Shown here: one piece after another, positions 18,628 through 25,438 of the stretch | Numbering within the stretch: position 1 is the first letter of the stretch | Layout: every line of letters begins with the position of its first letter | Assembly (NCBI GenBank): GCA_963846505.1 | Contig: CAWJWD010000006.1 | Location: 372,001 to 436,000 of the forward strand | Reading direction: 5' to 3' | Source: JACVRW01 sp963846505 | Lineage (GTDB): Bacteria; Actinomycetota; Thermoleophilia; Solirubrobacterales; Thermoleophilaceae | Length of the DNA: 64,000 nucleotides | Notes under the pieces: model-generated | Seen by the model: the letters and a program-made list of their open reading frames with translations, nothing else | Databases searched by the model: none | What the model was told of the DNA's origin: nothing | Made by a program: the position numbers and the translations under genes

Positions 18628-19170
18628 CTATAGGCCGCCCGTGAGGGTAGCGCGTTCGCGCAGCGCGCGCATCCCCAGGGCGGCGACGGCCGCGCCATAG
18701 AGCGGATACGGCAACCGCAGCCCCCGCTCGGACAGCGGCCACAGCAGCGGCACGCCGGGCCCGCTGACGAGGTCGCGCGCGTAGTGGGCGCAGATCCCGG
18801 CCGCCAGTGCCCGCTGTCGGGCGGCCGCCAGCAGGGCGGGCACGAGCAGCGTGTGCGTGGGCGGGCGCGGATCGTTCTCGGTCGGGTGCTGCTCGGCCAG
18901 GGCGAGCGGGACGTGGTCGGCGTCGATCAGCAGCGAGCCGGCGAGGAAGGCGACGGCGTCGCGGCGCGACTGCGGTGGGACGTTGAGCAGGACCAGGACC
19001 GCGGTCGCGAGGTGAGCCGGTTCGTCGAAGACGCCGATCGCCAGCCAGCGTGGCGTGCGCCGGTGGATGACGTAGTCCGCGACCGCGACGGTCGCGACAC
19101 AGCCGATCGCGAGCGCCCGGCCCCGGAACGACGAGGGGCCGCCCGGTGGCGGCCCCTCGCGAAAGCGCAT
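18628..19170 (-). CDS. DUF457 / YdjM-like membrane-bound putative metal-dependent hydrolase
   Basis: Membrane protein of 180 residues with the spaced acidic and His motifs of the DUF457 (YdjM) family: DEPAHLATA near residue 50, SLLIDADHVPL near 78, HTLLVPAL near 104, and AHYARDLVSGPGVPLLWPLS near 128. Hydrophobic segments separate these, so the putative metal site would sit at the membrane face. Family members are called metal-dependent hydrolases without a known substrate. It begins 12 bases after the rplL stop and precedes rpoB, so it should be co-transcribed with the ribosomal genes, an unusual place for such a gene. Confidence 0.78.
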   Translation of the reverse strand: MRFREGPPPGGPSSFRGRALAIGCVATVAVADYVIHRRTPRWLAIGVFDEPAHLATAVLVLLNVPPQSRRDAVAFLAGSLLIDADHVPLALAEQHPTENDPRPPTHTLLVPALLAAARQRALAAGICAHYARDLVSGPGVPLLWPLSERGLRLPYPLYGAAVAALGMRALRERATLTGGL

Positions 19171-19182
19171 CGCGACGGAGAG

Positions 19183-19563
19183 CTACTTGAGCTCGACGCT
19201 GCCGCCGGCCTCTTCCAGCTCGCCCTTGAGCTTGTCGGCCTCGTCGCGCTCGATGCCCTCCTTGATCGGCTTCGGCGCCTCGTCGACGAGCGCCTTGGCC
19301 TCCTTGAGGCCCAGCCCGGTGGCGGCGCGCACGACCTTGATCACCTGGATCTTCTTGTCGCCCGGGGCGGTCAGCACGACGTCGACCGTGGAGGACTCCT
19401 CCTCGGCGGCGGCCTCGCCGCCACCCCCGCCGGCGGCCGGAGCGGCGGCAGCGACCGCGGTCGCGGACACGCCGAACTCCTCCTCCAGCGACTTGATCAG
19501 CTCGGACAACTCGAGCACGGACATCTTCTTGATCTCTTCGATCAACTCTGCAGCGGTGGCCAT
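19183..19563 (-). CDS. rplL: 50S ribosomal protein L7/L12
   Basis: Stalk protein L12, which recruits translational GTPases. It has 126 residues: an N-terminal dimerisation domain (MSVLELSELIKSLEEEFGVSA), an Ala/Gly/Glu-rich hinge, and the C-terminal GTPase-binding domain (KKIQVIKVVRAATGLGLKEAKALVD, ending EAGGSVELK). It starts directly after the rplJ stop, as usual. Its 3' neighbour is a DUF457 gene and not rpoB. Confidence 0.97.
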   Translation of the reverse strand: MATAAELIEEIKKMSVLELSELIKSLEEEFGVSATAVAAAAPAAGGGGGEAAAEEESSTVDVVLTAPGDKKIQVIKVVRAATGLGLKEAKALVDEAPKPIKEGIERDEADKLKGELEEAGGSVELK

Positions 19564-20382
19564 CTAGCCCTCCTTCGATTCCTCGCCCTGGGAGGGCGCG
19601 TCAGTTTCATCAGTCTCAGCGGCGGACGCTTCGGCGTCCGCGTCGGTCTCAGCGGCCGGCTCCTCCGGGGAAGCCTCCTCCGCAGCGGGCGCCTCGTCGG
19701 CCGCAGCCTCCTCGGTCGGCGTCTCCGCCGCCGGCGCTTCCTCGGCAGCGGCCTCGTCGGCCGGCGCTTCCTCCACCGGTGCTTCGGCGGCCGGTGCCGC
19801 TTCCGCCGGAGCCTCCTCCGCAGCCGGTGCCTCAGCGACGGCAGCGCCCTCGCCGCGGGGGACCATGCCCTCGTCGGCGATCTGCTTCAGCTGGATCGCG
19901 AGGCCGGAGATCAACGCGTTCAACCCGCGGACCAGGCCGGTGATCGGCGAGGCGATCATGCCGACCAGCTGGCCGTGGAGCACCTCGCGGGCGGGCAGCC
20001 GCGCCAGCGCGCCGATCTGCTCGGCGGTGAGCGCGTCGCCGTTCATCACGCCGCCCTTGAACTCGAGCAGCTCCGTCTCTCTGCGGAACTGCGCGAGCGC
20101 CTTGGCGGCCAGCGCGACGTCGCCGTCGGCGCGCACGAAGGTGAACGCGGTCGGCCCTTCGAGCAGCTGCTTGAGGTCCTCGGCGTTCGCCTGGTCGGCC
20201 GCTCTCTTGGTCAGCGTGTTCTTGACGACCCGGAAGCCCGCGCCCGCCTCGTTGAGCTTCGAGCGCAGCTCTGCGACCTGCGGTACCGAGATCCCGCGGT
20301 AGTCGACGGCGAAGATCGCCTCCGACTCCTGGATCTGGGCGGCGACCTCCTCGATCGCCGCTGCCTTCTGTTCTCTGTTCAT
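19564..20382 (-). CDS. rplJ: 50S ribosomal protein L10 with long acidic tail
   Basis: L10 anchors L12 dimers on the ribosome. Residues 1 to about 170 are a normal L10: MNREQKAAAIEEVAAQIQ, DYRGISVPQVAELRSKL, RVVKNTLTKRA, then the L12-binding helix LVRGLNALISGLAIQLKQI. About 100 further residues, rich in Glu, Ala and Pro (units such as EEAPAEAAPAAEAP), extend the C-terminus, giving 272 residues against the usual 165-180. The tail is low-complexity and presumably disordered; its function is unknown. A 158-base leader with a hairpin precedes the gene. Confidence 0.95.
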   Translation of the reverse strand: MNREQKAAAIEEVAAQIQESEAIFAVDYRGISVPQVAELRSKLNEAGAGFRVVKNTLTKRAADQANAEDLKQLLEGPTAFTFVRADGDVALAAKALAQFRRETELLEFKGGVMNGDALTAEQIGALARLPAREVLHGQLVGMIASPITGLVRGLNALISGLAIQLKQIADEGMVPRGEGAAVAEAPAAEEAPAEAAPAAEAPVEEAPADEAAAEEAPAAETPTEEAAADEAPAAEEASPEEPAAETDADAEASAAETDETDAPSQGEESKEG

Positions 20383-20540
20383 CTCAGTCCGTTCGTTCCG
20401 TTAGAAGCAACGAGCCCGCTCTTCAGGCGGGCTCACGGAACGTCGGACGTGGTCGGTCCGGTGCTTCGCTCGCTCCGCCTGTCTCGGACTTCCGCCCCGC
20501 AGGGCTGCCGAGGGTCTCGGGCAGAAACGCTGTCTCGCGA
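20383..20540 (-). ncRNA. Probable L10 autoregulatory mRNA leader
   Basis: The 158 bases between rplA and rplJ hold no gene but are rich in inverted repeats. The clearest is an 8-base stem, GAGCCCGC / GCGGGCTC with a 7-base loop (20412-20434), 30 bases before the rplJ ATG. In many bacteria this position carries the L10 leader, which binds L10-(L12)4 to repress translation. Assignment rests on position and structure; I could not run a covariance model. Confidence 0.55.
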
Positions 20541-21266
20541 TCAGGCTACCGCGACCTGGTCCTCCGCGATGTCGCGCGTACGGGTGGGATCGATCTTGAT
20601 CCCGGGGCTCATCGTGGTCGTGAGCGTGATCGTGCTCAAGTAGCGCCCCTTGGCCGAGGCGGGCTTGGCCCGCATCAGCTCGTCGATCAGCGCAGCGTAG
20701 TTCTCGAGCAGCACCTGGCCCTCGAAGCTCGCCTTGCCGATCGGCAGGTGCACGATCGCGTGACGATCGGTGCGGTACTCGATCTTGCCGGCCTTGGACT
20801 CGGCCACCGCCTTGGCGACGTCCATCGTCACGGTGCCGACCTTCGGGTTCGGCATCAGCCCCGCGGGGCCGAGGACGCGGCCGAGGCGACCGACCACCGG
20901 CATCATGTCCGGGGTCGCGATCGCGACGTCGAAGTCCGTGAAGCCCTCGTCCTGGATGCGCTGGGCGAGGTCCTCGGCGCCGACGTGGTCCGCGCCGGCC
21001 TCCTCGGCCTCGCGCGCCTTGTCCCCCTTGGCGAAGACGGCGACCGTCATCTCCTTGCCGAGCCCATGCGGCAGCGAGATCGTGCCGCGCAGCTGTTGGT
21101 CGGCGTGGCGGACGTTCAGGCCGGTGCGCACGTGGACCTCGACGGTCTCGTCGAACTTCGCCGTCGAGAAGCCCTTCAGCAGCTCGACGGCCTCGCGTGG
21201 CGCGTAGACGCGCTCGCGGTCGACGCCGTCGAGGTTGGTGCGGTAGCGCTTGCCGTGCTTGGGCAT
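20541..21266 (-). CDS. rplA: 50S ribosomal protein L1
   Basis: L1, the protein of the tRNA-exit stalk, and translational repressor of its own operon in E. coli. It has 241 residues, with KHGKRYR at the N-terminus, HGLGKEMTVAVFAKGDKA, DFDVAIATPDMMPVVGRLGRVLGPAGLMPNPK (the L1 signature, centre of the protein) and the C-terminal KGRYLSTITLTTTMSPGIKID. One base separates its start from the rplK stop, so translation of the two is likely coupled. Confidence 0.97.
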   Translation of the reverse strand: MPKHGKRYRTNLDGVDRERVYAPREAVELLKGFSTAKFDETVEVHVRTGLNVRHADQQLRGTISLPHGLGKEMTVAVFAKGDKAREAEEAGADHVGAEDLAQRIQDEGFTDFDVAIATPDMMPVVGRLGRVLGPAGLMPNPKVGTVTMDVAKAVAESKAGKIEYRTDRHAIVHLPIGKASFEGQVLLENYAALIDELMRAKPASAKGRYLSTITLTTTMSPGIKIDPTRTRDIAEDQVAVA

Positions 21267-21267
21267 C

Positions 21268-21693
21268 TCAGCTCCCGATCTCCACGCCCATCGAGCGAGC
21301 GGTGCCGGCGATGATCTTCTCGGCCTGCTCGATGTCGTTCGCGTTGAGGTCCGGCAGCTTCTGCTCCGCGATCGCCCGCAGCTTGGCCTGGGACAGCGTC
21401 CCGACCTTCTCGCGGTTGGGCTCGCCCGAGCCGCGCGGGATGCCGAGCGCCTGCTTGATCAGCACGGCGGCCGGCGGCGTCTTGGTGATGAAGGTGAACG
21501 AGCGGTCCTCGTAGACCGTGATCTCGACGGGGATGATCGTCCCCGAGTCCTGCTGGGTCTGGGCGTTGAACGCCTTGCAGAACTCCATGATGTTGACGCC
21601 GTGCTGGCCGAGCGCGGGGCCGACCGGCGGAGCCGGGTTGGCCTGGCCGCCAGGCACTTGGAGCTTGATGAGGGTGAGGACCTTTTTCGCCAT
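21268..21693 (-). CDS. rplK: 50S ribosomal protein L11
   Basis: L11 binds the GTPase-associated region of 23S rRNA and is the thiostrepton-binding partner. It has 141 residues with KLQVPGGQANPAPPVGPALGQHGVNIMEFCK, VEITVYEDRSFTFITKTPPA, and near the end ANDIEQAEKIIAGTARSMG. It lies 32 bases after nusG on the same strand and next to rplA, the standard order. Confidence 0.97.
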   Translation of the reverse strand: MAKKVLTLIKLQVPGGQANPAPPVGPALGQHGVNIMEFCKAFNAQTQQDSGTIIPVEITVYEDRSFTFITKTPPAAVLIKQALGIPRGSGEPNREKVGTLSQAKLRAIAEQKLPDLNANDIEQAEKIIAGTARSMGVEIGS

Positions 21694-21725
21694 GAGAAGG
21701 AGTGGGAGGGTAGCGGGGAGCCGGC

Positions 21726-22247
21726 CTAGATCTTCTTGACCTGGTCGAAGCCGACCTCGACCGGCGTCTCGCGACCGAAGATCGAGACGAGCACCTTGAG
21801 CTTGGCCGCGTCGTCGTTGATCTCCGAGATCTCGCCCGAGAAGTCCGACAGCGGACCGGAGACGACCTTGACCGACTCGCCGATCGTGAACTGCGCACGC
21901 GTGCGGGGGCGCTCGGCGGCCTCGCGGTGCAACAAGCGGTCGACCTCGCCCTGCGACAGCGGCACGGGCTTGTTGGACGCGCCGACGAACCCGGTCACGC
22001 CCGGCGTGTTCTTGACCAGCTGCCAGGAGTCGTCGGTGAGGTTCATGTTGACGAGCAGGTAACCGGGCATGGTCCGCTGCTCCTTGGTCTGCTTCTGCCC
22101 GTCCTTGAGCTCCTGGACCTGCTCGGTCGGAATCACGATCTGCCGGACGTTGGTCTCCTGGCCGAGCGAGACGCGCCGGTGCTCAAGGTTGTGCTTGACC
22201 TTGTTCTCGTGCCCGGAATAGGTGTTGACGGCGTACCAGCGGAACAT
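21726..22247 (-). CDS. nusG: Transcription termination/antitermination factor NusG
   Basis: NusG binds RNA polymerase and links it to Rho or the ribosome. From the ATG at 22247 it has 173 residues: the NGN domain starts at once with WYAVNTYSGHENKVKHNL, continues MPGYLLVNMNLTDDSWQLVKNTPGVTGFVG, and the KOW domain follows at the C-terminus (GESVKVVSGPLSDFSG, then VSIFGRETPVEVGFDQVKKI). An upstream in-frame extension encodes no domain and overlaps secE, so I reject it. It begins five bases after the secE stop. Confidence 0.97.
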   Translation of the reverse strand: MFRWYAVNTYSGHENKVKHNLEHRRVSLGQETNVRQIVIPTEQVQELKDGQKQTKEQRTMPGYLLVNMNLTDDSWQLVKNTPGVTGFVGASNKPVPLSQGEVDRLLHREAAERPRTRAQFTIGESVKVVSGPLSDFSGEISEINDDAAKLKVLVSIFGRETPVEVGFDQVKKI

Positions 22248-22252
22248 GGACC

Positions 22253-22837
22253 TCAGAGGATGGCGTTGACGATACGAGAGACGATGGCGTCGAGCAGTCC
22301 GAGGTATCCGCCTGCGATCAAGACGAAGCCGAGCACGACTCCGGTGAGCGTGGTGAGTGCCTGCCGGTCCGGCCACTGGACACGCTGAAGCTCGGCCCAG
22401 ACTGCGATCAGGAACTGTACGACACGCGGGCGCTTGCGGTCGTCCGCTTTGTCCTCGCCCCGTCTGCCGCGAGGCGCGAACGCCTCTCCGCCGGTCTTCT
22501 CGTCCTCGCCGATCTCCCAGTCTTCGATCTCCTGGAGCGCCTCGCCCTCCGACATCACCTGGTCACGAGCGGGCGGCTCTTCCTCGCGGATCGTGGGCTC
22601 GCTGTGGAAGACCCGGTCCGAGCGACCCTCGTCGGTCGGCGGGGCGCCGACGGCGAGCTCGGGGGGCACCGCGGGCGAAGGCTCGACGGTCGTAGGATCG
22701 TCGAAGGCCAGGGGCTCATCGGGCGGCGCCTGGCGGCGCTTGTGCCCGTCGCCGTCGGGGGCCTTGCCTTGGTCGGCGAGGCGCTTGGCCCGGCGCTCAG
22801 CCTGGCGGCGCTTTGCGTCTTGACGGTTGCGCGCCAT
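22253..22837 (-). CDS. secE: Preprotein translocase subunit SecE with long N-terminal extension
   Basis: SecE is the essential clamp of the SecYEG translocon. The C-terminal 65 residues fit the single-helix form: RPRVVQFLIAVWAELQRVQWPDR, then the membrane helix TGVVLGFVLIAGGYLGLLD. Before it come about 130 residues of charged, Pro-rich sequence (basic at the start, acidic later), giving 194 residues where the minimal form needs about 60. The start ATG at 22837 is 17 bases after rpmG. The rpmG-secE-nusG order is conserved; a tRNA-Trp often found here in other bacteria was not seen. Confidence 0.93.
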   Translation of the reverse strand: MARNRQDAKRRQAERRAKRLADQGKAPDGDGHKRRQAPPDEPLAFDDPTTVEPSPAVPPELAVGAPPTDEGRSDRVFHSEPTIREEEPPARDQVMSEGEALQEIEDWEIGEDEKTGGEAFAPRGRRGEDKADDRKRPRVVQFLIAVWAELQRVQWPDRQALTTLTGVVLGFVLIAGGYLGLLDAIVSRIVNAIL

Positions 22838-22854
22838 CGAGTCGATCCCCGCGC

Positions 22855-23019
22855 TTAGCGGGTCTCCTTGTGCGGCGTGTGCTTGCCGCACCAACGACAG
22901 TACTTGCGCAGCTCGACCCGATCGGGCGTGTTGCGCTTGGACTTCTCAGATTGATAGTTGCGCCGCTTGCACTCTTCGCACGCGAGCGTGACGGCGATTC
23001 GGATATCTCCGCGAGCCAT
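22855..23019 (-). CDS. rpmG: 50S ribosomal protein L33 (zinc-ribbon form)
   Basis: L33, 54 residues. It contains LACEECKRRNYQSEKSKRN and RKYCRWCGKHTPHKE, so both CxxC pairs are present: this is the zinc-containing (C+) paralogue. The start is the ATG at 23019, since the longer reading through the tRNA region has no homology. It is the first gene of the minus-strand supercluster seen here. No obvious -10 was found immediately upstream. Confidence 0.96.
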   Translation of the reverse strand: MARGDIRIAVTLACEECKRRNYQSEKSKRNTPDRVELRKYCRWCGKHTPHKETR

Positions 23020-23209
23020 TGCTCCCTCGGAACACGTGATGGCATGGACTACCGCACGGCACGGGCGCAAGACAACCACCCGCGACCGTGAGGTCAGGGG
23101 GAGTCTAGCGTGGGCGGCGCCACGGAGCGCGCCGTACATGCGACCACGCGCAATTGTCCGAGCGGTTTGCCTTTGTAGATGCGGTTTGCGTCCGTTTGAC
23201 GCATCCTTG

Positions 23210-23238
23210 TTGACCGACAGTCGATAGTGGCCTAGGCT
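23210..23238 (+). promoter_or_regulatory. Sigma-70-type promoter of the CDP-alcohol phosphatidyltransferase gene
   Basis: TTGACC (23210-23215), a 17-base spacer and TAGGCT (23233-23238), nine bases before the ATG. This is the best complete promoter in the window and predicts an almost leaderless mRNA. TTGTTGACC (23207-23215) is repeated in inverted form as GGTCAACAA at 23250-23258, so an operator straddling the start is possible. Confidence 0.65.
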
Positions 23239-23247
23239 TGTCAACCG

Positions 23248-24108
23248 ATGGTCAACAACGAGAAGGAGCAGAGCATGAGCCAGCCATCCCTGCGGTCGCG
23301 AATCGCAAGGCGCGCGACGCTGCGGCGCCCCGGCCCCAGCCAGCCGCGCTTCGCCGCAGCGGAGCGGCTCGAGCAGCCGGATCGAACCCGCCGACGCTCG
23401 GGCACGAAGCGCGCTGCCGGCACGCCAGGCGTCGAGGCCACGCGCGAGCCGAGCTTCCTGCTCGCCAAGCCGGAGAAGCGGCTGCTGCAGGCGATCGCGG
23501 GCCGGCTGCCGCGCTGGATCCTTCCCAACGACCTGACCGCTCTCGGCGTCGCCGCGGCGCTCGGCATCTGCGTCGCCTATCAGCTCTCCAACCAGGGCAA
23601 CGCCTGGCTCTGGGTGGCGAGCGCGCTGCTGATCGTGCACTGGCTCGGCGACTCGCTCGACGGCACCCTCGCCCGCGTACGAGGGATCCAGCGGCCGCGC
23701 TACGGCTACTACCTCGACCACCTCGTCGACGCCGGCGCCACCGCGGCGATCGGCATCGGGCTCGGCCTCTCCCCCTTCATGCTGCTCTCGGTCGGAACGC
23801 TGATCGTCGTCGCGTACCTCGTGCTGTCGATCAACGTCTACCTCGAGAGCCAGGCCTTCGGCCGCTTCTCGATCGGCTACGGCCTGATCGGCCCGACCGA
23901 GGTGCGCGTGCTGCTGATCGCGCTGAACACGGCGCTGGCCTTGGGCTTGAACCTGCGCTTCGACCTGGCGGGCACCGCGCTCACGGCGCTCGACGTGGCC
24001 GGCGTGGCGGGCGCGGCGATCATGCTGACGCTGCTCGTGATCCGGGCGCGGCGCAACCTGAGGGAGCTGGCGCTGGAGGAGCCGAGCGCGTCGCGGTCTG
24101 CGCCGTAG
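23248..24108 (+). CDS. CDP-alcohol phosphatidyltransferase family protein
   Basis: Membrane enzyme that moves a phosphatidyl group from CDP-diacylglycerol to an alcohol. The complete family motif D-x2-DG-x2-AR-x8-G-x3-D-x3-D is present around residues 135-160 (GDSLDGTLARVRG, then YGYYLDHLVDAG). About 80 basic residues precede it (RRATLRRPGPSQP and on), unusual for the family, and several membrane segments follow. It is distinct from the PgsA-like gene at 28332-28907. The alcohol acceptor (for example inositol phosphate or glycerol phosphate) cannot be told. Its promoter is described separately. Confidence 0.85.
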   Translation: MVNNEKEQSMSQPSLRSRIARRATLRRPGPSQPRFAAAERLEQPDRTRRRSGTKRAAGTPGVEATREPSFLLAKPEKRLLQAIAGRLPRWILPNDLTALGVAAALGICVAYQLSNQGNAWLWVASALLIVHWLGDSLDGTLARVRGIQRPRYGYYLDHLVDAGATAAIGIGLGLSPFMLLSVGTLIVVAYLVLSINVYLESQAFGRFSIGYGLIGPTEVRVLLIALNTALALGLNLRFDLAGTALTALDVAGVAGAAIMLTLLVIRARRNLRELALEEPSASRSAP

Positions 24109-24131
24109 CGCACTCGGCACCCACTTCGTGA

Positions 24132-24204
<73 letters not shown>

Positions 24205-24230
24205 GTATATGTCAACCCTAGAGGGCTGAG

Positions 24231-24312
24231 TGGGGGGAGCAGGATTCGAACCTGCGTAGGCGTAGCCACGCGGTTTACAGCCGCGCTCCTTTAACCACTC
24301 GGACATCCCCCC
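24231..24312 (-). tRNA. tRNA-Tyr (GTA)
   Basis: An 82-base class II tRNA on the minus strand: acceptor GGGGGGA / TCCCCCC, anticodon loop CTGTAAA (anticodon GTA), long variable arm, and T-arm with GGTTCGAATCC. Its 5' end is overlapped by the end of the nuclease-like reading frame, which stops at TAA inside the D-loop. Confidence 0.96.
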
Positions 24313-24758
24313 GAGTGCATGCGAAGGGCGGATTGTAGACGCGACGCGCGCTCCTCGTGACCTGGCAGCGGATCTCCTCGCTCGACCTCGTAGTCGGCGT
24401 ACTTCGGACCGCCCAGCAGAATGCCCGAGCCACCACCGATCTCGCTTGCGGGAATGCACCAGCGGCGACCATCTCCGACCAGCACGAAGAGGTATTCGCA
24501 GCTCGTCGCTTCCAGCCGCTTGACCTCGCCGCTCCAGCTCTGGTTGCCACCACGCGTCGCGAGGGTGACCTCCCAACGCCCGTTGCGGAACACGGTCGAC
24601 GTCTTGACCTGCACACGGCAGAGCCGGCCGTCGAGCTCGGCGACGAAGTCGGTGTCGGGACTGTGTCCGAACGGGACATAGATCCGAGCGCCGCGCCAGG
24701 AGAACCAATGGAGAGCAGACGACTCGCCGAGATCCCCTTGTCGCCGCCGACTGTACAT
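24291..24758 (-). CDS. PD-(D/E)XK nuclease-like protein, LexA-box promoter
   Basis: Protein of 155 residues with a restriction-endonuclease-fold core like the PDDEXK_5 group: GDLGE (Glu12), PFGHSPDTDF (Asp37) and RVQVKTS (Gln50, Lys52). That gives an E...D...QxK active-site set, so DNA cleavage or junction resolution is plausible. I chose ATG 24758 over TTG 24767: a TATGTT -10 lies eight bases upstream, inside a LexA-type box, and TTG would fall within it. The C-terminus ends within tRNA-Tyr. It is divergent from the GNAT gene; both promoters share a tandem LexA-box repeat, so induction by DNA damage is expected. Confidence 0.75.
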   Translation of the reverse strand: MYSRRRQGDLGESSALHWFSWRGARIYVPFGHSPDTDFVAELDGRLCRVQVKTSTVFRNGRWEVTLATRGGNQSWSGEVKRLEATSCEYLFVLVGDGRRWCIPASEIGGGSGILLGGPKYADYEVERGDPLPGHEERASRLQSALRMHSGGCPSG

Positions 24759-24764
24759 AGAAGA

Positions 24765-24778
24765 CAAACATACGTTCG
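24765..24778 (-). promoter_or_regulatory. LexA-type (SOS) box, copy 1, overlapping the nuclease -10
   Basis: On the minus strand it reads CGAACGTATGTTTG, a match to the Gram-positive/actinobacterial pattern CGAAC-N4-GTTYG. The inner TATGTT (24767-24772) is a -10 hexamer eight bases before the nuclease-like ATG, so bound LexA would block that promoter. Confidence 0.65.
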
Positions 24779-24786
24779 TGTTAAGA

Positions 24787-24800
24787 CAAACATACGTTCG
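24787..24800 (+). promoter_or_regulatory. LexA-type (SOS) box, copy 2, overlapping the GNAT -10
   Basis: Reads CAAACATACGTTCG on the plus strand, identical to copy 1 and exactly 22 bases from it. The inner TACGTT (24793-24798) lies nine bases before the GNAT ATG at 24808, the right distance for a -10 of a leaderless mRNA. Confidence 0.65.
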
Positions 24801-24807
24801 TGTTCGG

Positions 24808-25437
24808 ATGGATTCGCCGCAGTACGCAAGGATGGGTCCGGTGACGACCGAGATTCGAGAGCTGACGCCGAGCGAGCTGCCCGAGGCGGCGCGAGTGCTG
24901 ACCGACGCGCTCGTCGACGATCCGGGCTGGGTCGCCGTGGTGCCGGGCGAGAAGCGGCGCAGGAAGCTGGCGCACGGCTACCACGCGGCGATGCTGCGGG
25001 TGACGCAGAAGCATGGGCGGCCGATCTACGGAGCGTTCGCGGACGGCGCGCTGGCGGGCGTGGCGTCGACGTTCGCGGCCGGGCTCTATCCCCCACCGGC
25101 GTACACGTTCTTCCACTACGTGCCGTCGTTCGTGCGCTCCGGGCCGGTGCCGACGATCCGCGGGCTGCGGTTCTCCGCGATCCAGGAGCGCGGGCATCTC
25201 GACGAGCCGCACGTCTATCTGTGGTTCCTCGGCGTCGACCCGGGGCGGCAGCGCGGTGGGGTGGGCCGGGCGCTGATCGCGCGGGTGGCCGAGGACGCGC
25301 GAGATCAGGAGGTGCCGGTCTATCTCGACACCTCCAATCCCGCGAACGTCCCGTACTACGCGAGCAACGGCTTCGAGGTCGTCGGCGAGGCCGACCTCTT
25401 CCGCGGCGCGCGCATCTGGTTCCTACGGCGCGACTAG
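24808..25437 (+). CDS. GNAT family N-acetyltransferase
   Basis: Predicted acetyl-CoA-dependent N-acetyltransferase. It opens with the GNAT beta1 (TTEIRELTPSELPEAARVL); the acetyl-CoA pyrophosphate loop is VDPGRQRGGVGRALI (R/QxxGxG/A), followed by VPVYLDTSNPANVPYYASNGFEVVGE, the usual C-terminal strand-helix. The acceptor is unknown. The start at 24808 is preferred because a -10 (TACGTT) precedes it by nine bases; an earlier in-frame GTG lies inside the LexA-box repeat. It converges with rpoD, stop codons almost touching. SOS control of an acetyltransferase would be unusual. Confidence 0.8.
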   Translation: MDSPQYARMGPVTTEIRELTPSELPEAARVLTDALVDDPGWVAVVPGEKRRRKLAHGYHAAMLRVTQKHGRPIYGAFADGALAGVASTFAAGLYPPPAYTFFHYVPSFVRSGPVPTIRGLRFSAIQERGHLDEPHVYLWFLGVDPGRQRGGVGRALIARVAEDARDQEVPVYLDTSNPANVPYYASNGFEVVGEADLFRGARIWFLRRD

Positions 25438-25438
25438 C

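Larger units (their letters stand above)
24761..24804. repeat. Perfect 22-base tandem duplication
   Basis: The 22-base unit starting AAGACAAACATACGTTCGTG occurs twice with no gap and no mismatch (24761-24782 and 24783-24804), filling the interval between two divergent genes. Each copy contains one LexA-type box. Confidence 0.97.

Noticed and set aside
22248..22376. N-terminal extension of NusG to 22376
   Set aside because: The added residues are basic low-complexity, overlap secE in another frame, and the family starts at FRWYAV.
22838..22854. tRNA-Trp between rpmG and secE
   Set aside because: The gap is 17 bases and the sequence does not fold as a tRNA, although other bacteria often have one there.
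23020..23240. Additional LexA box near CGGAACACGTGATGG (about 23030)
   Set aside because: It has the GAAC half but lacks the matching GTTYG half at the right spacing.
24759..24767. TTG at 24767 as the nuclease gene start
   Set aside because: It lies inside the LexA-type box and the -10 hexamer; ATG 24758 fits the leaderless spacing.
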